Shown piece by piece: positions 57,459 through 64,000 of a stretch of 64,000 bases of DNA. Where the stretch lies: NCBI RefSeq assembly GCF_036375055.1, contig NZ_DASUSQ010000011.1, positions 1 through 64,000 of the forward strand. Direction: 5' to 3'. How positions within the stretch are numbered: position 1 is the stretch's first letter; the number at the start of each line of letters is the position of its first letter. The notes beneath the pieces are model-generated. The model was given only the letters and a program-made list of their open reading frames with translations. It did not search any database and was not told the origin of the DNA. Source of the DNA: Umezawaea sp036375055. GTDB taxonomy: Bacteria; Actinomycetota; Actinomycetes; Mycobacteriales; Pseudonocardiaceae. A program made the position numbers and the translations under genes.

Positions 57459-58949
57459 ATGGCCTACGCGATCACCCAGACCTGTTGCAGCGACGCGTCC
57501 TGCGTGGCGGTCTGCCCGGTCAACTGCATCCACCCGACGCCGGACGAGCCGGACTTCGGCACCACGGACGTGCTGCACGTCGACCCGCGCGCCTGCATCG
57601 ACTGCGGGGCGTGCGCGGAGGCGTGCCCGGTCGACGCGATCTTCCCGGTGGACGAGCTGACGGGGCCGCTCACGGCCTACGCGAGCATCAACGCCGACTA
57701 CTACGCGACCGCGGACACCGCCGGGGCGGACGCCGACCACGGGCCGAACTTCCACGCCTGGGGTCCGCCGGTGTTCGCCCGCACCACCCCCGGCGGCCCC
57801 GAGCCGCTGGACGTCGCGGTCGTGGGCACCGGCCCCGCGGGCATGTACGCGGTCCAGGACCTCCTGCTGCACACCAACGCCCGCGTCACGCTGCTCGACC
57901 GGCTGCCGGTCGCGGGCGGCCTCGTCCGCTACGGCGTCGCGCCCGACCACCCGTCGACGAAGAGGATCGGCGAGACCTTCGCGCGTCTCCACGACCACCC
58001 CAGGCTCCGGTTGCGCCTGGGTGTGGAGGTCGGGAAGGACGTCACCGTGCGGGAACTGGCCGCGCGGCACGACGCGGTGGTCTACGCGGTCGGCGCCGCG
58101 TCGGCCAGGAGCCTGGGCGTGCCGGGTGAGGACCTGCCGGGCAGCCTCGCCGCCACGACCGTGGTGGCCTGGTACAACGGCCACCCCGACGTGGCCGACG
58201 ACGCGGTCGACCTGTCGTCCGAGCGGGTCGTGCTGGTGGGCAACGGCAACGTCGCGCTGGACGTGGCGCGGATCCTGACCGCCGACCCGGCCACCCTGGC
58301 GGGCACGTCCATCGCTCCAGGGGCGCTGGCGCGGCTGGCGGCGTCGGAGGTCCGCGAGGTCGTCCTGCTCGGACGGCGCGGTCCCGAGTCCGCCGCGTGC
58401 TCCAGGGCGGAGCTGCTCGCCCTCGTCGAGCGGGACGGCGCCGGCGTCGTCCTCGACGTGGGCGATCCCCGCACGGCCACGACCGTCGACGCCCTCGGGG
58501 CGAGTGCGTTCCAGCGGGTCGCGCGGGAGGTCGTCGACTGGTCGGCACCGCCGCCCGCCGGGCGGCGCGTCGTGTTCCGCTTCCACTCCGCGCCCCTCGC
58601 CGTCCTCGGTGACGGCGCGGTGCGCGGCCTGCTCGTCACCGGTCCCGACGGCGACGAGGAGATCGCCGCCGGGCGGGTGGTCCGAGCGGTCGGCTACCGG
58701 GGCGCGCCGCTGCCGGGCCTGCCCTTCGACGAGGCCACCGGCACCGTGCCCCACGAGGGCGGACGGGTGGTGGACCGGCCGGGGACCTACGTCGTCGGCT
58801 GGATCAAGCGCGGGTCCACCGGGGGCATCGGCGCCAACAGGACGTGCGCCGCGGAGACGGTCGGCACGCTCCTCGCCGACGCCGCGGACGGCAGGCTGCC
58901 CGCCCGGCCCCGGCGCGGTGCGCTGGCGCGCCTGCTCCGCCGGGCCTGA
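57459..58949 (+). CDS. fprB: Ferredoxin-fused ferredoxin/adrenodoxin-NADP+ reductase (FprB type)
   Basis: A 496-residue fusion. Residues 1-70 form a ferredoxin with two clusters (TCCSDASCVAVCPVNCIHP and CIDCGACAEACPVDAI); residues about 105-496 are an adrenodoxin-reductase-like FAD/NADP domain (LDVAVVGTGPAGMYAVQDLL, VVLVGNGNVALDVARIL, STGGIGANRTCAAETVGTL). It passes electrons from NADPH to the fused ferredoxin. Start ATG 57459 is 3 bp after the AurF stop, so it is the likely partner of that enzyme, with both metal-rich proteins in one transcript. Confidence 0.92.
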   Translation: MAYAITQTCCSDASCVAVCPVNCIHPTPDEPDFGTTDVLHVDPRACIDCGACAEACPVDAIFPVDELTGPLTAYASINADYYATADTAGADADHGPNFHAWGPPVFARTTPGGPEPLDVAVVGTGPAGMYAVQDLLLHTNARVTLLDRLPVAGGLVRYGVAPDHPSTKRIGETFARLHDHPRLRLRLGVEVGKDVTVRELAARHDAVVYAVGAASARSLGVPGEDLPGSLAATTVVAWYNGHPDVADDAVDLSSERVVLVGNGNVALDVARILTADPATLAGTSIAPGALARLAASEVREVVLLGRRGPESAACSRAELLALVERDGAGVVLDVGDPRTATTVDALGASAFQRVAREVVDWSAPPPAGRRVVFRFHSAPLAVLGDGAVRGLLVTGPDGDEEIAAGRVVRAVGYRGAPLPGLPFDEATGTVPHEGGRVVDRPGTYVVGWIKRGSTGGIGANRTCAAETVGTLLADAADGRLPARPRRGALARLLRRA

Positions 58950-59004
58950 CCCCGCCGGTCTGTACGCTGGGAACGACCGGGTTTTCCGGACGGAAGGGGT
59001 TGGC

Positions 59005-59916
59005 GTGCCGGGAGTTCGGCGATTCGCGCTCGTCGGTGCGCTGCTGCTGCTCGCCTCCTGCACCGCGGGTCCGGTCGAGAACCCGGTGTCGACGTCCACC
59101 ACCACCAGCGGCGGCGGTGCGCCGCCCGTCGACCGCGTGCACGTGTCGCTGGGCGACTCCTACGCGACCGGCTACCGGCCCGCGGGCTCCGGCGCGCCCG
59201 CCGGTCCGAGCCGGGACGGCTTCGCCTACCTGGTGGCCGAGCGGGCGGACCTGACGCTCGTCAACCTCGCGTGCAGCGGCGCCACGTCCGCGCAGATGCG
59301 CGACCAGGCGGGCTGCGCCGTCGGCAACCGCGCCGCCGACGCGGCCGACCCGGCGGGCCTCACCCAGGTCGACGCCGCCGTGCGGGCGCTGCGGGAGAAC
59401 GAGGGCCGCGTCGGCCTGGTGACGGTGGTGATAGGCGGCAACGACCTCGCGCCGTGCGCGCTGGCGTCCGACCCGGTGGTGTGCGCGTCCCAGGCGGTGG
59501 AGGGCATCCGCGCGGGTCTGGCCGCGATGCTGCCCGCGCTGCGGGAGGCCGCGGGTGACGCCCCGATCGTCGGCCTGACCTACCCCGACGTGTTCCTCGG
59601 GGCGTGGGTGTCACCCGCGTTCCCGAACGGCCAGAACCTCGCGCGCCTGTCGGTGCCGCTGTTCCGGGACGTGCTCAACACCGCCCTCAAGGCGGAGTAC
59701 GAACGGGTGGGGGCGACGTTCGTCGACGTCACCGCCACCACCGGCGGCTACGGACCGCTGACGGAGGTGACCCAGGACCCGACCTACGGCCCGATCCCCA
59801 CCCCCGTCGCGAAGGTGTGCGCCCTGACGTACTTCTGCACCCGGACCGACGTCCACCCCACACCCGAGGGCCACCGGGAGATCGCCGACGCGGTCCTGGC
59901 CGCCACCGGCCGCTGA
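59005..59916 (+). CDS. SGNH/GDSL-hydrolase lipoprotein
   Basis: A 303-residue secreted esterase. The N-terminus has a lipobox (ALLLLASC), so it is likely a lipoprotein; a Ser/Thr linker follows. Block I is VSLGDSYATG (Ser nucleophile), block III VIGGNDLAPC, block V TDVHPTPEGH (Asp and His of the triad). Several Cys pairs suggest disulphides, as in Streptomyces lipases of this family. GTG 59005 has GGAAGGGG upstream. Substrate likely an ester or lipid. Confidence 0.9.
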   Translation: MPGVRRFALVGALLLLASCTAGPVENPVSTSTTTSGGGAPPVDRVHVSLGDSYATGYRPAGSGAPAGPSRDGFAYLVAERADLTLVNLACSGATSAQMRDQAGCAVGNRAADAADPAGLTQVDAAVRALRENEGRVGLVTVVIGGNDLAPCALASDPVVCASQAVEGIRAGLAAMLPALREAAGDAPIVGLTYPDVFLGAWVSPAFPNGQNLARLSVPLFRDVLNTALKAEYERVGATFVDVTATTGGYGPLTEVTQDPTYGPIPTPVAKVCALTYFCTRTDVHPTPEGHREIADAVLAATGR

Positions 59917-59984
59917 CCGACCGCTCAACCAGGGGCAGGCGGCCGAGCAGGCCCCACTGCTCCTCCCCGGCCACGCCGCCGACC

Positions 59985-61412
59985 TCAACCCGCGGCAGCA
60001 CCGAACCAGCGCGGCAGGTGGTCGAGCAGGTCCCGCTGGTCCTCCCCGACCCACGCCACGTGCCCGTCCGGCCGCAGCAGCACCGCGGGCACGTCCAGTT
60101 CCTCGCTGACGTCCACGACGTGGTCGACCCGGTCCTCCCAGCCCGCCACCGAGAGCCCGCCGGTCTGGTCGAGCAGCAGCCCCCGGCCCGCGTGCAGCAG
60201 CCCGTACAGGCGTCCGCGCTTGAGCCCGACGTCCCGCAGCCGCCTGCCGACCAGGTCGTGGCCCCCGCCGAAGTCGTAGCGCAGCCCGATCGCGGTGATC
60301 TTCTCGGTCAGGTGCCGGTTCACGTCCTCGAAGTCCATCAGCTCGGCGATCAGCCTGCGCACCGCCCTGGGCCCCGGCTCGGTGGACATCAGCTCCATCT
60401 GCGCGCGGGTGTTGTCCAGCACGTCGGCGGCCACCGGACGCCGTTCGGCCTGGTAGCTGTCCAGCAGCCCCTCCGGCGCCCAGCCACCGACCGCGGCGGC
60501 CAGCTTCCAGCCGAGGTTGAACGCGTCCTGGACGCCGAGGTTGAGCCCCTGCCCGCCCGTGGGCGGGTGGACGTGCGCCGCGTCGCCCGCCAGCAGCACC
60601 CGGCCGACCCGGTAGCTGTCCGCCAGCCGGGTGGCGTCGCCGAAGCGGGAGAGCCAGCGCGGCGAGTGAGCGCCGAGGTCGGTGCCCGCGACCCGCACGA
60701 GCTGCCGGGTGAACTCCTCGAACGTCGGCGGGACCGACCGGTCCCCCGCCACCCCCTCGGCGGGCACGACGACGCGGTGCACCCCCTCCCCCAGCGGCAT
60801 CGCGCCGAACCGGACCTGCGTCCTGCGGACCTCCGCCATCACGGCCGTCAGGACCTCCGGCGACGCGGTCAGCTCCATCTCGCCCAGCAGCGTCTCGACC
60901 CGGCTCGGCTCGCCGGGGAAGCCGACGCCGAGCAGCTTGCGCACCGTGCTGCGACCGCCGTCGCAGCCGACGAGGTAGCGCGAGCGCAGGTGCTCGCCGT
61001 CGGCCAGGTCGACGGTGACCCCGTGCTCGTCCTGGCTCAGCCCGACCACCTCGCGGCCCCGCCGGACCTCGGCCCCGAGTTCGACGGCGCGCTCGGTCAG
61101 CAGGCGGTCCGTGGTGGTCTGCGGGATGCCGAGGACGTAGGCGTGCGCGGTGTCCAGCCGCTCCGGCGACCGCTTGGGGATGCCCGCGAAGAAGCCCCCG
61201 ACCGGGTGCGTCGTGCCGACCGCGAGGAACCGGTCGAGCAGACCGCGCTGGTCCACCACCTCGATGCTGCGCGCGTGCAGGCCGAGCGAGCGCACGACCC
61301 TGGTCGGCTCCTCGTCCCGCTCCAGCACGAGCACCCGCACGCCGTGCAACCTCAGTTCGCACGCCAGCATCAGCCCCGTGGGCCCGCCGCCCGCCACCAC
61401 CACGTCGATCAA
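59985..61412 (-). CDS. rox: Rifampicin monooxygenase (Rox-like class A flavin monooxygenase)
   Basis: A 475-residue FAD monooxygenase: VVVAGGGPTGLMLACELRLH, GCDGGRSTVRKLLGVGFPGE and LLAGDAAHVHPPTGGQGLNL are the FAD motifs, and the full length and C-terminus match Streptomyces Rox. Rox oxidises rifampicin and linearises its ansa bridge, giving resistance. Start TTG 61412 gives exactly the family length; the longer open frame would include the upstream RAE-like element. A near-match to the rifamycin-associated element lies about 60 bp upstream. Confidence 0.88.
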   Translation of the reverse strand: MIDVVVAGGGPTGLMLACELRLHGVRVLVLERDEEPTRVVRSLGLHARSIEVVDQRGLLDRFLAVGTTHPVGGFFAGIPKRSPERLDTAHAYVLGIPQTTTDRLLTERAVELGAEVRRGREVVGLSQDEHGVTVDLADGEHLRSRYLVGCDGGRSTVRKLLGVGFPGEPSRVETLLGEMELTASPEVLTAVMAEVRRTQVRFGAMPLGEGVHRVVVPAEGVAGDRSVPPTFEEFTRQLVRVAGTDLGAHSPRWLSRFGDATRLADSYRVGRVLLAGDAAHVHPPTGGQGLNLGVQDAFNLGWKLAAAVGGWAPEGLLDSYQAERRPVAADVLDNTRAQMELMSTEPGPRAVRRLIAELMDFEDVNRHLTEKITAIGLRYDFGGGHDLVGRRLRDVGLKRGRLYGLLHAGRGLLLDQTGGLSVAGWEDRVDHVVDVSEELDVPAVLLRPDGHVAWVGEDQRDLLDHLPRWFGAAAG

Positions 61413-61470
61413 CCTGATCCCCCGCCCATCCGAGTCAGCACGTCCGGCCGCAGAGTCTGCGGCAGCACCC

Positions 61471-61489
61471 CGGTCTTGCCGCAAGCCCC
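61471..61489 (-). promoter_or_regulatory. Rifamycin-associated element (RAE)-like inverted repeat
   Basis: On the minus strand GGGGCTTGCGGCAAGACCG, which matches the published 19-bp RAE (GGGGCTTGCGGCAAGGCCC, from memory) at 17 positions; CTTGC-G-GCAAG core is perfect. Lies upstream of the Rox-like gene, as in rifampicin-inducible genes of other actinobacteria. Confidence 0.82.
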
Positions 61490-61511
61490 CCGGTGAGCTA
61501 TAAATTGAGTG

Positions 61512-61538
61512 TGGCGAGGAGTGTTGAACTCCTCGCCA
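61512..61538. terminator. Hairpin terminator
   Basis: TGGCGAGGAGT and its complement (11-bp arms, 5-base loop) followed on plus by TTCGTCGTTT. Lies between the TetR gene side and the Rox promoter. Confidence 0.6.
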
Positions 61539-61539
61539 T

Positions 61540-61732
61540 TCGTCGTTTCAGGACCACTGTGGACAGACGCTGGCATTGCCGCACCGCGTTCGTCGCGATC
61601 GGCGACCCGTCCACCCCGGACTCCTCGGCGACCGCGTGACCGTCGTCAGCGCCGACCCTCGCCCACGGCCCCTCCACCGGCTCGCGGATCCGGCCGTCGG
61701 AGATCCGGGGTGGGCGGGAGGTCGCCGTGCCG
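61540..61732 (-). pseudogene. Possible gene remnant downstream of TetR
   Basis: On the minus strand a frame with good codon bias (DGRIREPVEGPWARVGADDG, VAEESGVDGSPIATNAVRQC) runs from near the TetR stop to about 61560, with no start codon of its own and a poor end. It may be a fragment of a lost gene; I do not recognise the family. The remainder of 61413-61732 holds the Rox promoter region. Confidence 0.3.
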
Positions 61733-62350
61733 TCAGGATCGTCGACGCTCTCGGTCGGCACCGACCGGGAACAGGCCCGCCAGCACGTGGTCCACGATGT
61801 CGGCGGAACCGGCCGTCGGGGCGACCGCCGTGCGCAGGGCGAGGCCGATGCCCAGCGCCCCCAGCAGGACCACCGCCTGGGACAGCGGGATCGCGGGCGT
61901 CACGCCCAGCCGCTCCACGTGGGTGTCGAGCAGGGCGACGACCTGGTCGTCGTGGCGCCGCTGGACCGCGGCGACCGCCGCCGCCGTCACGGGCTGCCGC
62001 GCCGTCGCGGCGAGGACCTCCGCGGCGACCGCGCTCCACTTCGCCGCGTCCTCGTCCAGCACGGTGGCCGGGAACAGGGCGGCGACCAGCTCGTCACGGG
62101 TGGTGGCACCCGCCAGGGCTGCGCGCAGCCAGGTGAGGTGCGCCTCCGCGTGGCCGTCCACGATCGCCAGCCACAGGCCCTCCTTGCCGTCGAAGTGCTT
62201 GTACACCGCGCCGCGGGTGTAGCCGGCGTCCGCCGCGATCTCCTCGACCGTCGCCGCCAGGAACCCGCGCCGCAGGAACACCTGCCGCCCGGACTCCAGG
62301 AGCTGGTCGTGGGTGCGCCGCTGCTGCTCGGCGCGGGTCAGCCTGGCCAT
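61733..62350 (-). CDS. TetR-family regulator
   Basis: A 205-residue regulator: ATVEEIAADAGYTRGAVYKH is the helix-turn-helix, followed by a TetR_C-like helical domain. ATG 62350 with an AGGTGG site is preferred over GTG 62356. It is divergent from a small membrane-anchored protein gene, and the gap contains AGTAAC (62364-62369) and GTTACT (62390-62395), an inverted pair 20 bp apart that may be its operator. Target unknown. Confidence 0.85.
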   Translation of the reverse strand: MARLTRAEQQRRTHDQLLESGRQVFLRRGFLAATVEEIAADAGYTRGAVYKHFDGKEGLWLAIVDGHAEAHLTWLRAALAGATTRDELVAALFPATVLDEDAAKWSAVAAEVLAATARQPVTAAAVAAVQRRHDDQVVALLDTHVERLGVTPAIPLSQAVVLLGALGIGLALRTAVAPTAGSADIVDHVLAGLFPVGADRERRRS

Positions 62351-62411
62351 GCCCACCTACTTCAGTAACAGACCGTTTCTGGATACACGACGTTACTGTA
62401 CGGTCGGGCGC

Positions 62412-62690
62412 ATGGACTTCCTGGGGCCCTTGGCGACGGTGGCCTGCCTTCCGCTCAGCCTGGCCGTGTTCGCGTGGTTGGCCGTGCGGGCCCGACAGCG
62501 CGGCAGCGGCCACTCGCTGGTGGCGCCGTTCGAGGACATCTGGGACCCGAGCTCGCACCGGACGCACATCGAGGTCCAGCGCCAGGAGGACCGGGCCACC
62601 CGAGCGCCGTCGCCCGGCGACCCGCCGCTGCTGCCGTGGCGCTACGCCGACGTCGACGACGTGGCCGACCACCGGGGTGAGGTCAGGTGA
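62412..62690 (+). CDS. Small single-pass membrane protein
   Basis: A 92-residue protein with one N-terminal membrane segment (GPLATVACLPLSLAVFAWLA) and a hydrophilic cytoplasmic tail (DPSSHRTHIEVQRQEDRATR). It lies divergent from a TetR gene that probably regulates it, and its 3' end overlaps the response-regulator gene by 8 bp. No known family; similar short proteins occur in Streptomyces. Confidence 0.7.
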   Translation: MDFLGPLATVACLPLSLAVFAWLAVRARQRGSGHSLVAPFEDIWDPSSHRTHIEVQRQEDRATRAPSPGDPPLLPWRYADVDDVADHRGEVR

Positions 62691-63336
62691 GCAGCCGGTT
62701 CCGCCACGCCCAGATGGCGATCTCGGTGCGGTTGCGCGCCTCCAGCTTCGCCTGGACGCTCGCGAGGTGGGACTTGACGGTGGACAGCGAGATCCGCAGC
62801 GCCGCGCTGATCTCCGCGTTCGTCCGTCCTCTCGCGACGGCCAGCACGACGTCCAGTTCCCGCGCCGTCAACGGGATGTCCGGCCTCGGTGGCGTCCGAG
62901 CGCCCGCGTCCTCGGTGAAGTGCTTCAGCAGCCGCACGGTGACCGAGGGAGACACCATCGACTCCCCCTTGGCCGCCGCGTGCACGGCTTCGAGGAGAAG
63001 CCGGGGCCCCGCGTCCTTGAGCAGGAAGCCGCACGCCCCCGCGAGCAGGGCCGCGTAGACGTTCTCGTCGACGTCGTAGGTGGTCACGACGACGACCCGC
63101 AGCGGGTCGACGACCGTGGGGCCGGCGAGCAGCTCGGTGGCGCGCAGGCCGTCGAGCTTGGGCATCCGGATGTCCATCAGGGTCACGTCGGGCCGGTACC
63201 GCTGGGCGAGCCGCACCGCGGCCTCGCCGTCGGCGGCCTCGCTGATGACCTCGATGCCGGGATCGGCGTTCAGGATGAGCCGGAACCCGGTGCGCACCAG
63301 GGTCTGGTCGTCCGCGATCAGCACCCGGATCGGCAT
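62683..63336 (-). CDS. NarL/LuxR-family response regulator
   Basis: A 217-residue response regulator. Receiver domain with phospho-acceptor Asp55 (VTLMDIRMPK), acid pair DD9-10, and Lys in GFLLKDAG; C-terminal LuxR helix-turn-helix LTARELDVVLAVARGRTNAE. It overlaps the histidine kinase gene by one base (TGATG), so they form a two-component pair. Targets unknown; kinases of this type often sense cell-envelope or drug stress. Confidence 0.92.
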   Translation of the reverse strand: MPIRVLIADDQTLVRTGFRLILNADPGIEVISEAADGEAAVRLAQRYRPDVTLMDIRMPKLDGLRATELLAGPTVVDPLRVVVVTTYDVDENVYAALLAGACGFLLKDAGPRLLLEAVHAAAKGESMVSPSVTVRLLKHFTEDAGARTPPRPDIPLTARELDVVLAVARGRTNAEISAALRISLSTVKSHLASVQAKLEARNRTEIAIWAWRNRLLT

Positions 63337-64000
63337 CAGACCCCTTCCTCGCCGCGCAGCGGGAGCCACGCGGTCGTGCGCCAGCGGTTGTCCGGTTCCG
63401 GACCGGCGTCGAGCGCCCCGCCCAGCGACGAGACCCGCTCGGCCATGCCCACCAGGCCGTAGCCGTCGCCCCCGCGGTCGCCGCTGACCCCGTCGTTGCG
63501 GATGTCCAGCACGAGTTCCCCCTCGTCCACGTAGGCGCTGACCTCGACCGCGGTGGCGCCGGGCGCGTGCCGCCGCACGTTGGTCATCGATTCCAGCACG
63601 ATCCGGTGGACCGTACTGGACAGGTCCGACGGCACCGGCATCCCGTCCAGCTCCTCCGTCACGTCCACCTCGGCCTGGTCGCCCGCGGCGGCGCGCACCG
63701 CGTCGCCGAGGGTGCCGCTGGGCAGCGGCGGCAGCGGGTCGCTGCGCAGCATCCCGACCAGCCTGCGCATGGAGGTGAGCGCCTCGGCACCCGCCTGCTC
63801 GACCTCCCGGTAGACCTCCACCGGGTCCTGGTCGGGCACCGACGGGTCCTCCGCGAGGGCGTGCGCGGCCTGGGCGAGGACGACGATCCCGCTGACGTGG
63901 TGCGCCACCAGGTCGTGCAGCTCCCGCGCGAGCTGGAGGCGCTCGCTCTCGCGCACGCGGTCCAGTGCGGCGACGTGCCGGGCGTCGGCGTCGCGCAGCA
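63336..64000 (-). CDS. Histidine kinase (HisKA_3 type), cut by the window end
   Basis: The C-terminal 220 residues of a sensor kinase; its 5' part lies beyond the window. ESERLQLARELHDLVAHHVS contains the phospho-acceptor His of the HisKA_3 dimerisation domain, and STVHRIVLESMTNVRRHAPG and GYGLVGMAERVSSLGGALDA are N and G boxes of the ATPase domain. Pairs with the LuxR-type response regulator, with which it overlaps by one base. Membrane sensor domain not visible. Confidence 0.9.
   Translation of the reverse strand, partial: LRDADARHVAALDRVRESERLQLARELHDLVAHHVSGIVVLAQAAHALAEDPSVPDQDPVEVYREVEQAGAEALTSMRRLVGMLRSDPLPPLPSGTLGDAVRAAAGDQAEVDVTEELDGMPVPSDLSSTVHRIVLESMTNVRRHAPGATAVEVSAYVDEGELVLDIRNDGVSGDRGGDGYGLVGMAERVSSLGGALDAGPEPDNRWRTTAWLPLRGEEGV

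Noticed and set aside
1..64000. tRNA, rRNA, riboswitch or transposase genes
   Set aside because: I looked for cloverleaf-like segments, conserved rRNA blocks, known riboswitch cores and DDE transposase motifs with terminal repeats and saw none; small non-coding RNAs cannot be excluded by eye.

Overview
This 64 kb window is GC-rich, densely coding chromosomal DNA with strong G/C preference at third codon positions, GTG/TTG starts and actinobacterial families throughout (DUF3618, DUF4383, DUF2795, DUF1360, YbaB, CatR-CatA, F420-type LLM oxidoreductase, heterodimeric lycopene cyclase, geranyl-diphosphate C-methyltransferase). I infer a filamentous actinomycete, most likely Pseudonocardiales (Saccharothrix/Actinosynnema-like); the genus is not proved by the sequence. 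I see no rRNA, tRNA, CRISPR array, intact insertion sequence or phage module.

Layout. 1-5.9 kb: EamA exporter with divergent TetR, F420-type oxidoreductase, ChaB, and a three-gene DUF3618/holin-like membrane-stress operon. 6-10.5 kb: Cmx-type exporter, DivIVA-like coiled-coil protein, DUF5709 protein, CYP152 peroxygenase. 10.5-19 kb: a wrecked Orn/Lys/Arg decarboxylase, SDR, a DGGA-repeat acidic peptide coupled to a JmjC oxygenase, hemerythrin, a HemK2-like methyltransferase/CDGSH/heme-oxygenase-like iron group, and a YbdK ligase with DUF4383. 19-23 kb: ankyrin, CatR and CatA, DUF2795, second DUF4383. 23-30.7 kb: aromatic-carotenoid (isorenieratene-type) cluster crtI-crtE / crtB-Rieske / crtU-crtYd-crtYc. 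30.7-39 kb: surE-pfkB, SRPBCC, GT4, class A PBP with PASTA, GH25 lysozyme, second DivIVA-like protein. 39-43 kb: ruined flavin monooxygenase, YbaB protein, TetR, MDR oxidoreductase. 43.6-45.7 kb: C11 terpene pair (GPP methyltransferase plus terpene cyclase). 46-53 kb: plant-polysaccharide zone with a broken CBM2 hydrolase behind a CebR-like box and an intact Tat-secreted GH127-ricin enzyme behind a LacI-type operator, split by an ArsR-VOC-SRPBCC operon. 53-64 kb: STAS factor, GlxA regulator, two tiny secreted proteins, AurF-like diiron oxygenase with its own ferredoxin-reductase, GDSL lipoprotein, rifampicin monooxygenase with a RAE-like element, TetR, and a two-component system cut by the window end.

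Three themes link these genes. First, stress physiology: many genes have a GNNT-N(14-16)-GGGTA promoter like the published SigB consensus, in front of iron/redox, membrane-stress and envelope genes. Second, isoprenoids: carotenoid and methylated monoterpene genes. Third, active decay: at least four genes carry several frameshifts or deletions, one caused by a visible 16-bp tandem duplication. An unusual repeat pattern also appears: at three gene 3' ends the stop codon and flanking sequence are duplicated in tandem downstream.
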